Shown one piece after another: positions 7,554 through 15,282 of a stretch of 35,597 bases of DNA. The number at the start of each line of letters is the position of its first letter. Position 1 is the stretch's first letter. Origin of the DNA: Ruminococcus flavefaciens (GTDB lineage: Bacteria > Bacillota > Clostridia > Oscillospirales > Ruminococcaceae); NCBI GenBank assembly GCA_002371825.1, contig DFHF01000067.1, forward strand, positions 6,711 through 42,307, given 5' to 3'. The notes under the pieces were generated by a model. The model ran no database searches. It was given only the letters and a program-made list of their open reading frames with translations, and had not been told where the DNA came from. The position numbers and the translations under genes were made by a program.

Positions 7554-9200
7554 TTACTTCTTGGCAAGATATTTGAAGAAGAACGAATCCTCGTATTCGC
7601 CGAAGAAATTGTTTCTTGCACCGTCCTCGAAGAGATCGATCTCTGTGGCGGTGATAGCTACTGCCGGATCAGTTGAGTGGCTGATAGTGGTAGTGACTGA
7701 TCTTGTTATCTCATGGTAAGCAGTAAGTCCGCCGAAGGCAAGAAGCACTGCTATGACCGCATACTGCTTTATCTCCTTGGCCTTGCGGGATTCCTCAAGG
7801 GCACTCATGATGAGTACAAACAGAACTACAAGTGCCGGGATAGAGGCTCGCATTACGAAGTCTATATGAGGACCGAAGGATATCATCGGTACTACGAGAA
7901 GTGTTGCCATTGATACCCAGTAGAGGGGCTCACGCTTCTTCTTTGAGTAGATAGCAAAGTAGTATACCATGAACTCCAGAAGGACGAATATCAGGTATGA
8001 CATAAGAAGACGCTTCATTTCTGTCTTGCGGAATCCGTCCGTGCTGGTGGAATTGGATTTGAGGAAGAGGTAGGATACCAGTGTCAGCAGCAGGCCGCTT
8101 ACGGCATTCTGTATGGTTATCGCTTCACGGATTATTGCAATAGCATTCTCCTTGAAGATCTTCTTCTTATCGTACATCTGGATGATCCTTCTGATGCCTA
8201 TGCAGGCAAGTATGGGAAGCATACCTATGGACGGGAGGGTGCAGGCCATGAAGCTGAATGAATAAACAAAAATTATGGAGCGGTTATCCTTCTGGTGGAG
8301 CAGCAGGAGAGTTATCACCCATGCAGGGATAGCCTGGTTGAATACCCAGAAGAGCTGTGTTGACATTGATGACATCTGGAAGCCGGGAGCCCAGTTTTCA
8401 AGGTGATTGCTGGTGAACCAGAGATATCCTGAGGAGTTGTGGAGCACAAAATCTCCCACAGCGTCAAGACCGCTGAAGCATACAAATGCAAGAACTATCC
8501 AGGGAGATACTTTCTTTAAAAGGCCGGAGATAAGTGTCATTACCAGCATAACACCGGCAACACACCAGTAGAAGAGGAATACATTTGCAGCATGGAGTCC
8601 CCATATCTTTCCGACACAGGCTGCGGGCAGCCAGAGTGCAAAGTAGTATATCATTGTAACGGGCTTCTGGAAATACGGCTCTGAATCTGTGATTATTACA
8701 GGCCAGTCGTTTGAAACGAGCTTTTCCAGGATCGCATTTCGCCACATATGATCGAAGTTCTGGAAGGCAAATTCACCTATACCTGAGAGGTATACCCAGA
8801 TGACAGATATTGCTGCCATGAGTACCAGCTTAGGCAGATTTGAGCGTGTGAACTGTGTAACGTCCATTTTTGGAGCGGTCCTGAATGCAAAGAAGAGACC
8901 GGCTGTGAGAACAGCTTCCATTACCAGTGCAATAGGTGTCCTGAGCCAGCCAAACAGGAAAATATACATCGGTATTGCAAGATATATATATGCTATCTGA
9001 ATGGGAAGTCTTGAAAAGACTTTCTTATCAGCACCGGCAGGCTTGTGTTTAACTGCGCCGGCTGCTTTGTTTTTGGGTTTTTGATTCTTTACAGCGTTTT
9101 TTTCCTTGGCAGGAGCAGGCTTCTTTTCAGCAGGCTTTGCTCCGTCGGCAGTTTTTGCTTTTTCAGCTTTCTTTTCTGTGTTTTTTACTTCTTCTGACAT
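7554..9200 (-). CDS. Multi-spanning membrane protein, possible GT-C glycosyltransferase
   Basis: 548 residues. I start at 9200, where the A of ATG is the last base of the upstream stop codon (TAATG) and AAAGGAA lies 7 bases before. Residues 1-60 are a Lys/Ala/Pro-rich cytoplasmic tail. After that come roughly 10-12 hydrophobic segments with a long loop (F-D-H-M-W-R-N-A-I near 170, then S-E-P-Y-F-Q-K-P). The size, topology and early loop with an acidic residue resemble GT-C glycosyltransferases, which use polyprenyl-phosphate sugars outside the membrane, but I see no decisive family motif. As the last gene of an operon with UbiA-type and phosphatase genes, it would be the natural transferase for the lipid-linked pentose they make (inference). 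Confidence 0.6.
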   Translation of the reverse strand: MSEEVKNTEKKAEKAKTADGAKPAEKKPAPAKEKNAVKNQKPKNKAAGAVKHKPAGADKKVFSRLPIQIAYIYLAIPMYIFLFGWLRTPIALVMEAVLTAGLFFAFRTAPKMDVTQFTRSNLPKLVLMAAISVIWVYLSGIGEFAFQNFDHMWRNAILEKLVSNDWPVIITDSEPYFQKPVTMIYYFALWLPAACVGKIWGLHAANVFLFYWCVAGVMLVMTLISGLLKKVSPWIVLAFVCFSGLDAVGDFVLHNSSGYLWFTSNHLENWAPGFQMSSMSTQLFWVFNQAIPAWVITLLLLHQKDNRSIIFVYSFSFMACTLPSIGMLPILACIGIRRIIQMYDKKKIFKENAIAIIREAITIQNAVSGLLLTLVSYLFLKSNSTSTDGFRKTEMKRLLMSYLIFVLLEFMVYYFAIYSKKKREPLYWVSMATLLVVPMISFGPHIDFVMRASIPALVVLFVLIMSALEESRKAKEIKQYAVIAVLLAFGGLTAYHEITRSVTTTISHSTDPAVAITATEIDLFEDGARNNFFGEYEDSFFFKYLAKK

Positions 9201-9775
9201 TATTTTGTTCCTTTCCGGACGTCCCATTCTGTCAGACGTCCTTTGTGGCATAGATAAGCTTTTTCAGCCAGCTCTGCCATGGGCAGGTCTGACAGAGAAT
9301 CGGAATAGAATCTGTCCACTTTCTCATCGGGGAATATCGCTCTGAATCGCTTGACCTTTTCCTGGCCCTTGCAGTTTTCACTGCTGAATTTTCCGGACCT
9401 TATATCTACCTCAGAGGCGATAAGGCTTTTCAGTCCCAGTTCCTTTATCGGTATCTCAAGAAGGAAGGCGGGTGATGCGGAGATTATCACATCTGTATCC
9501 TGCTTCTGATCCTTGTACCATTTCATTATCTTTCCGAGATTCTTATCCCAGAAGATGCGGAGTTCTGCTTCCATATCCGGGATGCCGGGCAGGAAGCGGA
9601 AGAATATCTCCTTCCACTGAGTAGTCGTACATCTGCCAAGCTTATGCTTTACCGCAGATATACAGGCTGAAGGAAAGTGCCTAAGTATACCGGGGTGCCG
9701 CTTCACCATGAACAGATAGAGATCAATAGTGCTGTCACCATTGTAAATGGTTCCGTCAAAATCGTATACGTTCAC
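9200..9775 (-). CDS. HAD-IB family phosphatase
   Basis: 191 residues with all four HAD motifs: motif I Y-D-F-D-G-T (nucleophile D5, acid D7), motif II I-S-A-S-P, a motif III lysine in N-C-K-G-Q-E-K, and motif IV S-D-S-L-S-D-L-P. The fold is the SerB-like HAD-IB class, which dephosphorylates small phosphate esters. It overlaps the upstream UbiA gene by 20 bases and shares one base with the downstream membrane protein gene (TAATG), so the three are translationally coupled. In mycobacteria, prenyl-phospho-ribose-5-phosphate made by the UbiA enzyme must lose its 5-phosphate; this enzyme could do that step here (inference). Phosphoserine phosphatase is the generic alternative. Confidence 0.85.
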   Translation of the reverse strand: MNVYDFDGTIYNGDSTIDLYLFMVKRHPGILRHFPSACISAVKHKLGRCTTTQWKEIFFRFLPGIPDMEAELRIFWDKNLGKIMKWYKDQKQDTDVIISASPAFLLEIPIKELGLKSLIASEVDIRSGKFSSENCKGQEKVKRFRAIFPDEKVDRFYSDSLSDLPMAELAEKAYLCHKGRLTEWDVRKGTK

Positions 9776-10643
9776 TTAACACCTCCGGGAAGTAGATCTG
9801 TATGAATATGAATCCGGCATAGAGCACTCCCAGCAGTATAAGGAACTTATCTCCCAGGATAACATCTACCGGATTGCCGTGAGCATCGCTTTCAAGGTCG
9901 AAAGTGTACCTCATTATCATTATTATGACCAGCGGAGTGGTGTATATCATATTGGGCAGAGAGCCTGAATCAACGCTCCAGAGGGCGTAGAATACCAGGA
10001 ATATTGCCAGATACATATACATACTGCTGTTGAGATATTTCTCGGTGTACTGGCTGAGGACTGATCTTGTGGCATCACCGCAGGCCATTTTTTCGTTTCT
10101 CCTCTTGCCGAAGGCCATGAAGAGCGAAAGTGCGATAAGTGTGAGATACAGCCAGTTTGAGATACGGACATCGGTGATATATGAGCCATAGAACATTCTC
10201 AGTACAAATCCCGAGACCAGTATAACAATGTCTATTACAGGCTTGTTCTTCCAGGATTTGCTGTACATGAAATTCAGCAGGAGATACAACAGGGGGATCG
10301 CTCCGCCGACGCTGATACCGCATAGGAATGCGTTTATCAGGACTGCTGCTGCTGTTACGATACAGAAAAGCGTTATTCCCTCCGCCTTTGAGACCTCTCC
10401 GCTTGCCAGCGGGCGCTTGCATTTTACAGGGTGGAGCCTGTCCTTTTCAATATCGCAGTAATCGTTTATAACGTAAATTGCTGAGGAGCAGAGTGCAAAA
10501 ACTGCGAAACCCGCCGTCAGCTTCAGGATAATATCATTTTTGGTAAAAACACCGCCGTAGAAAGCCGGTATCAGAACTATGAAATTCTTGATCCAGTGCT
10601 TGACCCTGAGCAGTGAAATATAGGACCTCAATTTTTTGGTCAT
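9756..10643 (-). CDS. UbiA-type polyprenyl-phosphate phosphoribosyltransferase-like
   Basis: 295 residues, about nine membrane segments. The first aspartate motif is N60-D-Y-C-D-I-E-K-D68 followed by R-L-H-P-V-K-C-K-R-P-L-A-S-G. A second conserved stretch is S-K-S-W-K-N-K-P-V-I-D-I and G-F-V-L-R, then I-S-N-W-L-Y-L and F-G-K-R-R-N-E. These features, particularly the R-x-H-P-x-K-x-x-R-P extension and the G-K-R segment, match decaprenyl-phosphate phosphoribosyltransferases (mycobacterial Rv3806c type) better than quinone or haem prenyltransferases. The expected reaction is polyprenyl phosphate plus PRPP giving polyprenyl-phospho-5-phosphoribose, within the membrane. First gene of its operon, with a perfect promoter and GGGGAAGG. 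Confidence 0.8.
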   Translation of the reverse strand: MTKKLRSYISLLRVKHWIKNFIVLIPAFYGGVFTKNDIILKLTAGFAVFALCSSAIYVINDYCDIEKDRLHPVKCKRPLASGEVSKAEGITLFCIVTAAAVLINAFLCGISVGGAIPLLYLLLNFMYSKSWKNKPVIDIVILVSGFVLRMFYGSYITDVRISNWLYLTLIALSLFMAFGKRRNEKMACGDATRSVLSQYTEKYLNSSMYMYLAIFLVFYALWSVDSGSLPNMIYTTPLVIIMIMRYTFDLESDAHGNPVDVILGDKFLILLGVLYAGFIFIQIYFPEVLSERIRF

Positions 10644-10686
10644 AACCTTCCCCTTCGCTCTGTGTTATTAAGTCATAGATAAAAAT

Positions 10687-10715
10687 ATTATATCTCATTA
10701 ATATAGATTTGTCAA
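10687..10715 (-). promoter_or_regulatory. Consensus promoter of the UbiA operon
   Basis: On the minus strand, TTGACA (10715-10710), exactly 17 bases, TATAAT (10692-10687). A perfect housekeeping promoter, so the operon is probably strongly and constitutively expressed. Confidence 0.9.
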
Positions 10716-10793
10716 TAGTAATGGAGCTGATAAAATGGCTGTATATCTCCCATTATAAAAGACGAAGAAGACGGGTGATTCTCTCACATGACA

Positions 10794-10824
10794 ATAAAAA
10801 AACCGGATCCGTATCAGATCCGGT
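10794..10824 (-). terminator. Terminator of the sugar-binding lipoprotein gene
   Basis: On the minus strand, an 8-bp stem ACCGGATC/GATCCGGT followed by seven or more T residues, just after the stop codon at 10838. Confidence 0.9.
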
Positions 10825-10837
10825 CTGGTTTGCTGTT

Positions 10838-11980
10838 TTATTCTGCTTCTTCGAGATACTTGTTGTTGCTGTCCCACTTATAGAGGCCTGTTTCAACAAG
10901 GAGCTGAAGATTATCCTTAGTGATTACATAGGGTAATAACAGATAAGACTGTATGTACTTTGCACCGTTGTTGTATGAGCCTGTATCGTAGGTTACTTCC
11001 ATGGGGAGTGAATCCACAAGGCCTGCTGTAGGAACATCTCCCTGGAGGATAGTCTTACATACTTCAAAAGCAACAGCAGCTTCGTCGTTTACGTTTTTGT
11101 ATACAGTCATGGACTGCTTGCCGTCAAGGATGTTCTTGAGGTTGTCAATATCTCCATCCTGGCCGGTGATTATCGGGGTGTTGTTGCCGGTATATCTGGC
11201 CTCGATCGCCTGTGTTACACCGAGAGCTGTTGAGTCGTTTGAACAGAGTGCAACGTCGAGTTTGGTTCCTGCCGGATAATAGTTTGTGAGAGTATTCTCC
11301 ATATCCTTTTTGGCGTTATCAGTAGTCCATCCCTTTGTAGCTGCCTGCTCGAAGGAGTCCTCTCCGGACTGAACGATAAGCTTTCCGCTGTTGATGTAGT
11401 TTACGAGGGTATCGTGTGCTCCATCATAGAAATAGCGGGCATTGTTGTCGCCTGCGTCACCTGCTACAAATTCGATATTATACGGGCCGGATGAATTATC
11501 AAGGTCGAGCTGCTGTTTTACGAACTCACCCTGAAGCTTTCCGACAGTATAGTTATCGAAGGAGATATAGTAGGTAACTGCGTCTGTGTTCATAATGAGA
11601 CGGTCATATGCTACAACGGGAATATTCTTTTCCTTTGCGGTGTCGATAGTTTTTGAGATCTCTGTTCCGTCAACAGCGGCTACCAGCAGCAGGTCAACGT
11701 CATCAGAGATAAGTCCCAAGACATCGTTATTCTGCTTTGTCGCATCATTGTTTGAGTAGGTGAGCACAACATTGAAGCCGGCATCCTCAAACTGTTTCTT
11801 GAGAAATTCACCGTCGTTGTTCCATCTCTTCAGCTCCTGAGCAGGCATTGCAATACCAATGGTCTTGCTTGAGTTGTCTGCCGAGCTCTCAGAGCTTGAT
11901 GATGATGATGATGTGCTTCCGCAGGCAGCAAGAGAGCTGCTCATTGCCAATGCAGTGATTGACACCAATAATTTCTTCAT
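10838..11980 (-). CDS. Sugar ABC transporter substrate-binding lipoprotein (ChvE-like)
   Basis: 380 residues. Lipoprotein signal with L-A-A-C and C20 as anchor, then a poly-serine linker. The mature part is a type-1 periplasmic binding protein of the ribose/ChvE class: T-I-G-I-A-M-P-A-Q-E-L-K-R-W near the start, D-L-L-L-V-A-A-V-D-G-T-E-I, N-I-P-V-V-A-Y-D-R-L-I, then C-S-N-D-S-T-A-L-G and I-T-G-Q-D-G-D. In ChvE relatives it captures monosaccharides such as galactose, arabinose or xylose for an ABC importer. No permease or ATPase gene lies nearby, so it must work with transporters encoded elsewhere. AAGGAGG precedes the ATG; it has its own promoter and terminator, as a single-gene unit. Confidence 0.9.
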   Translation of the reverse strand: MKKLLVSITALAMSSSLAACGSTSSSSSSSESSADNSSKTIGIAMPAQELKRWNNDGEFLKKQFEDAGFNVVLTYSNNDATKQNNDVLGLISDDVDLLLVAAVDGTEISKTIDTAKEKNIPVVAYDRLIMNTDAVTYYISFDNYTVGKLQGEFVKQQLDLDNSSGPYNIEFVAGDAGDNNARYFYDGAHDTLVNYINSGKLIVQSGEDSFEQAATKGWTTDNAKKDMENTLTNYYPAGTKLDVALCSNDSTALGVTQAIEARYTGNNTPIITGQDGDIDNLKNILDGKQSMTVYKNVNDEAAVAFEVCKTILQGDVPTAGLVDSLPMEVTYDTGSYNNGAKYIQSYLLLPYVITKDNLQLLVETGLYKWDSNNKYLEEAE

Positions 11981-12038
11981 ATTTTTTCCTCCTTATTAAT
12001 GCCCCTGTAAAAACGCCTAAAACATTTCTATAGATTAT

Positions 12039-12067
12039 ATTTTACACCGAAATATAGGCATTGTCAA
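12039..12067 (-). promoter_or_regulatory. Promoter of the sugar-binding lipoprotein gene
   Basis: On the minus strand, TTGACA (12067-12062), 17 bases, TAAAAT (12044-12039), about 60 bases before the ATG. Confidence 0.85.
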
Positions 12068-12419
12068 TACACTTTGTGATAATTTAGTGAAACATATAAA
12101 CAAAAGAAGGTGCATATGTGCAATACGACAGCAAGATATTAATAGATTTGAGATAAAAAATGGAATGAATATGAATTATATTGCTTGCAGCAACTTTCAC
12201 TGCCGCTCATAGACCTGTTGACGTGTCAGGTGCGATAGCTTACGGTATATCTTCAATATCAGGCCGGCACACGATACGGACTGCCTCCGGAGCTGGTGTG
12301 TTTATACTCCGTTATAGGACATTGTATGTACAGGCAAATTCTATATCAAGATAGTCCGTGTTTTTAGGCAGTGGTTTTCAACAGTGTTTTTTCCGGAGGT
12401 AAAGAAAGTACTAAAATAG

Positions 12420-12452
12420 TTCGGGGAGCCCCTTTCTGCGGAGCTCCCCGAA
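12420..12452 (-). terminator. Hairpin, probable terminator of the first dockerin gene
   Basis: A perfect 10-bp stem TTCGGGGAGC/GCTCCCCGAA with a 13-base loop, about 80 bases after the stop at 12532. On the minus strand it is followed by CTATTTTAG, a weak T tract. Confidence 0.65.
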
Positions 12453-12531
12453 GTCTGTATCTATATTATTGGGAGTTATAAAATGTTTTCTATGTTATAT
12501 ATAATTTCTTCTTCTATTCTTTTTCTTGTTA

Positions 12532-14700
12532 TTATTCATTTATGCCTAAGAGCTGCTTCTGTATACCCAGTGCATCGTTGGGAGTGATACCGTCGCCGGT
12601 GTTATTGACATCAGCATTGAAGCTGCCCCAGTCATCAAGCTCGAATCTGTCAGGATTGGAAATTGACTGCATAACGAGAACTGCATCATTCATCTTTGTT
12701 TCGTTATCGCCGTCAGCATCGCCGGAGCGCTTGATAGTCTTTCCGCTGAGTGCTTCCATATACTTGATATGCTTGATCTCAGCTGACTCTGTGCTTTCAG
12801 CTGCAGGTGCACTGTGGGTCTCGTTGTATGCTTTAAGGAGAGCGTTTATATCCACATCAATTTCATCGTTGTCGACATACTTTCTTACTACAAACTCAAC
12901 TACCTGGAGGTCGACCATATCGCCGCTGACACCATTTCCGTCAAGGTCAAGCTCTGTATCTATGTGCACCCATACCTCTGTGGGGATAACGCTTCCTGAA
13001 GCGTCTCTCTTTGCGACAAGATCGGAGCTGTAATCCATTACTGTAATTAAGTCGTTCATAGTAATAGCGCCGTCAAGGTCAACGTCCGGAGGAGCTACTT
13101 TTCCGTTGAGCATGAGTCCATCAAATTTCTCGCAGGCTGCATCGAGCACTTCATCGTAGTTCTCTTCATGCATACGATCGAGCTTATATGTACGGTCTGC
13201 GACTGCGAGCATATCTGCATCGATAGCTGCTGAGCTTACCTCTGAGATAAATGCGCCGATAGGAGTTCCCATGTTGCCGCGCATTTCATTTCTGTTTGTG
13301 CCTTCGGGAGTTGCTGCAATAAGCTCATCTGTGTATTCGAATATGCCCGGTGTATAAATATAGCTCGGATCGAATCCCTTGTTGTATAGATGATATCTTA
13401 TAAGAGTTTCCTCACTGTTTGCATCAAAGAAGCATTTGCTGTGGAATGAATCACAGTTTTCCCATGTAGAAGAGCTCAGCGGAACAAGTGCTTTAGCAGC
13501 GTCATTGTCGAAGGGCTCTGTGAATTTGCTGTAGATGTACATCTGATATTCTAAGATATCATAGATATCTGCGGTTCCGTTTCCGTTAAAGTCAAGATCG
13601 ATATTTTCAGTCTCGATAAGGTTTGCTGTATACTGATATAAGAGATCCTGCTTGAGAGCTGTTTGTTTCAGATCCTCTACGAATTTGTAGCTGCTGAGAG
13701 TGATATCGCCGTTTTTATCGGGATAATTGTACATATCGAAATCATCGGGAATGATTCCGAACTTGTAGAAATAGTACTGCTCAAGTATGACAAAGTCGTT
13801 GAGTTTTATCTTAAGATCGAGATCAATATCGCCTCTGGCTGCTATGACTTCTCTCTCCTCGGGAGTTATCATATCATCCTTTTTCATGAAATATGCCCAG
13901 AAGTCGCAGAGATCATATCTGTCGAACTTTCCGTCGTTATTTACATCCGGTGATGCTTCCCCGGATTCGATATGCGGGAATACATAATCAAGTAAGACCT
14001 GATCGAACTCAGGCGGATTATATGTTGCCTGAACTCCTGTGGGGACCATGTTTATAAGTGAAGCAGCAGCTGCTGCTGAGGCTAAAAACTTTTTCATAGC
14101 TATACTCCTTTCGTAATCAGCGACTTGTCTGTCGACCTCGCTGATAGTTGTTGCAACGACAGGCTCTGTATTTACGGCAGCCGTTGTTTCTGCCGCAGAG
14201 ACATTGGTTGTTTTTGTTTCCGGAGAATGACTGGCCTCAAACGTTGTACGGGTACTCTTGGAGTTTATATTATTCATGGCAGTTGTTACGACAGCAGGAG
14301 AAGTTATTACAGTATCTTTTGTATTAGTCTGTGACTGATACGGTTTTGTTGCTTCAGGTATTGCCGTGGTAGTAATAGTTATATATTCAGAGTCTGCTGT
14401 TGTGGTTATTATTGTATCGTTTGCTGAGGTATGGATCTCATCCGCACCGCCTTCATCAGTGGTGATGATGTTGTTTCCTTCAGGTTCTTTTATCTTAACA
14501 GCAGGATCCTTTGCAAAGTTCCAGAGTACTATGGCAAATGCACAAGCTGCAGCAGCAGCGGTTATCCTGAGTGGTATCGGTATGAAGTGCCGGCGTTCTT
14601 CTTCAGCGGGGATACCGTGTTCCCTTAAGAATTCGTCCTTATGGGCGGCTTCAGGAAAATCAAATGATTCCTGAATGGCTTTCTTCAACTGCTTTTTCAT
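12532..14700 (-). CDS. Membrane anti-sigma-like protein with dockerin (module A)
   Basis: 722 residues; the ATG at 14700 lies 41 bases inside the sigma gene, after GAGGAGGG. Residues 1-44: short charged cytoplasmic part; 45-62: one membrane segment (R-I-T-A-A-A-A-A-C-A-F-A-I-V-L-W); about 70-190: Thr-rich linker. At residue 202 comes an internal signal-peptide-like segment, M-K-K-F-L-A-S-A-A-A-A-A-S ending V-Q-A. After it follow about seven calcium-loop motifs (such as D-V-N-N-D-G-K-F-D, D-L-D-F-N-G-N-G-T-A-D, D-V-D-L-D-G-A-I-T) and a C-terminal dockerin pair (G-D-A-D-G-D and N-A-D-V-N-N-T-G-D-G). The order sigma gene, then N-in membrane protein with external sensor, is that of ECF anti-sigma and RsgI-type regulators. 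I infer that it holds the sigma factor inactive and senses through the dockerin. The anti-sigma role is inferred from context. Confidence 0.75.
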   Translation of the reverse strand: MKKQLKKAIQESFDFPEAAHKDEFLREHGIPAEEERRHFIPIPLRITAAAAACAFAIVLWNFAKDPAVKIKEPEGNNIITTDEGGADEIHTSANDTIITTTADSEYITITTTAIPEATKPYQSQTNTKDTVITSPAVVTTAMNNINSKSTRTTFEASHSPETKTTNVSAAETTAAVNTEPVVATTISEVDRQVADYERSIAMKKFLASAAAAASLINMVPTGVQATYNPPEFDQVLLDYVFPHIESGEASPDVNNDGKFDRYDLCDFWAYFMKKDDMITPEEREVIAARGDIDLDLKIKLNDFVILEQYYFYKFGIIPDDFDMYNYPDKNGDITLSSYKFVEDLKQTALKQDLLYQYTANLIETENIDLDFNGNGTADIYDILEYQMYIYSKFTEPFDNDAAKALVPLSSSTWENCDSFHSKCFFDANSEETLIRYHLYNKGFDPSYIYTPGIFEYTDELIAATPEGTNRNEMRGNMGTPIGAFISEVSSAAIDADMLAVADRTYKLDRMHEENYDEVLDAACEKFDGLMLNGKVAPPDVDLDGAITMNDLITVMDYSSDLVAKRDASGSVIPTEVWVHIDTELDLDGNGVSGDMVDLQVVEFVVRKYVDNDEIDVDINALLKAYNETHSAPAAESTESAEIKHIKYMEALSGKTIKRSGDADGDNETKMNDAVLVMQSISNPDRFELDDWGSFNADVNNTGDGITPNDALGIQKQLLGINE
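14095..14112 (-). promoter_or_regulatory. Internal ribosome binding site and start, module A
   Basis: Inside the long frame, GAAAGGAG (14112-14105) sits 7 bases before an in-frame ATG at 14097, which opens M-K-K-F-L-A-S and a full signal peptide ending V-Q-A. Initiation here would give a secreted 521-residue dockerin protein (12532-14097) from the same gene. Module B has the identical octamer and spacing at the equivalent place. Confidence 0.6.
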
Positions 14701-15163
14701 GGTATCCCTCCTCTCCGCTGAATTCTTTTTTCAGGAAGGAAAGTATCTTCCTTATCCTGCGGCTCATTGCGAACCTTGAAATACCGTACAATTTACTCAG
14801 TACGCTGACAGGGACCTCGTTCACATATCTGAGTATGATCAGTTCCCTGTCCTCGTCAGAAAGCTTTTTTATTGCACTGCCAAGGGCAACGTTTGTGAGA
14901 ATGTCGTCCTCGTGGTCTGTTTCATCGGGGATGTTATCGGTCAGTTCCTCCGTTTGTTTTTTCCTGAACTCATCTGCACACAGATTGCCGGCTATTGTGT
15001 ACAGATAGTGCATTTCCTTGACGATGTCGTTCTCCTTGTTCTGTCTTTCAAGAAATCTGAGAAATGTTTCCTGAGTTATGTCCTCAGCAACAGTTCTGTT
15101 CCTGACCTTGAAGTAGCAGTAGCGGAAAATCTTATCGTACTGTTCATTCAGATCGACTGACAC
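14660..15163 (-). CDS. ECF-type RNA polymerase sigma factor (module A)
   Basis: 167 residues from a GTG at 15163. I prefer this to the ATG at 15181 because GGGAGG falls between them, 6 bases before the GTG. Region 2 is seen in Y-D-K-I-F-R-Y-C-Y-F-K-V-R-N and A-E-D-I-T-Q-E-T-F-L-R-F-L; region 4 in A-I-K-K-L-S-D-E-D-R-E-L-I-I-L-R-Y-V and the helix-turn-helix V-S-V-L-S-K-L-Y-G-I-S-R-F-A-M-S-R-R-I-R-K. Length and two-domain layout fit ECF (sigma-70 group 4) factors. It overlaps the anti-sigma-like gene by 41 bases, the classic sigma/anti-sigma arrangement. It presumably directs transcription of its own operon and of cellulosome genes elsewhere (inference). Confidence 0.85.
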   Translation of the reverse strand: MSVDLNEQYDKIFRYCYFKVRNRTVAEDITQETFLRFLERQNKENDIVKEMHYLYTIAGNLCADEFRKKQTEELTDNIPDETDHEDDILTNVALGSAIKKLSDEDRELIILRYVNEVPVSVLSKLYGISRFAMSRRIRKILSFLKKEFSGEEGYHEKAVEESHSGII

Positions 15164-15222
15164 GCATTTACCTCCCTTCATAATGATTGACGTTTATGGC
15201 AGTGGTGATGTGCACTTGAAAT

Positions 15223-15258
15223 TGTAAACGTTTTGTTAATAATATGTGAACGTTTTGT
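15223..15258 (-). promoter_or_regulatory. Direct repeat in the leader of sigma gene A
   Basis: Two copies of ACAAAACGTTYACA on the minus strand (15258-15245 and 15236-15223), one mismatch between them, centres 22 bases apart, about two helical turns. A 12/14 match (ACAAAAAGTTCATA, 18170-18157) lies at nearly the same distance before sigma gene B. This suggests a shared operator or ECF promoter element. Confidence 0.5.
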
Positions 15259-15282
15259 GCGGGTATAGCTTTTGTTACGAAT

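Larger units (their letters stand above)
11981..12531. other. Intergenic region, no supported gene
   Basis: Between the sugar-binding gene and the first dockerin protein lie the promoter at 12039-12067 and the hairpin at 12420-12452. The remaining 350 bases (12068-12419) hold only short frames without ribosome binding sites. One stop-free frame on the plus strand (12181-12354) has no ATG and no Shine-Dalgarno sequence. Confidence 0.5.

Noticed and set aside
10709..10936. A 75-codon plus-strand frame with a basic start and a hydrophobic stretch
   Set aside because: It overlaps the UbiA promoter, the terminator and the 3' end of the sugar-binding gene on the other strand, and has no ribosome binding site.
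12181..12354. A 58-codon plus-strand frame in the 550-base gap, starting TTG
   Set aside because: No ATG, no ribosome binding site and a stop just upstream; the peptide matches nothing I recognise.
12542..13033. A 163-codon plus-strand frame opposite the first dockerin gene
   Set aside because: Ser/Leu-rich antisense shadow of the repeated calcium-loop coding sequence; no start signals.
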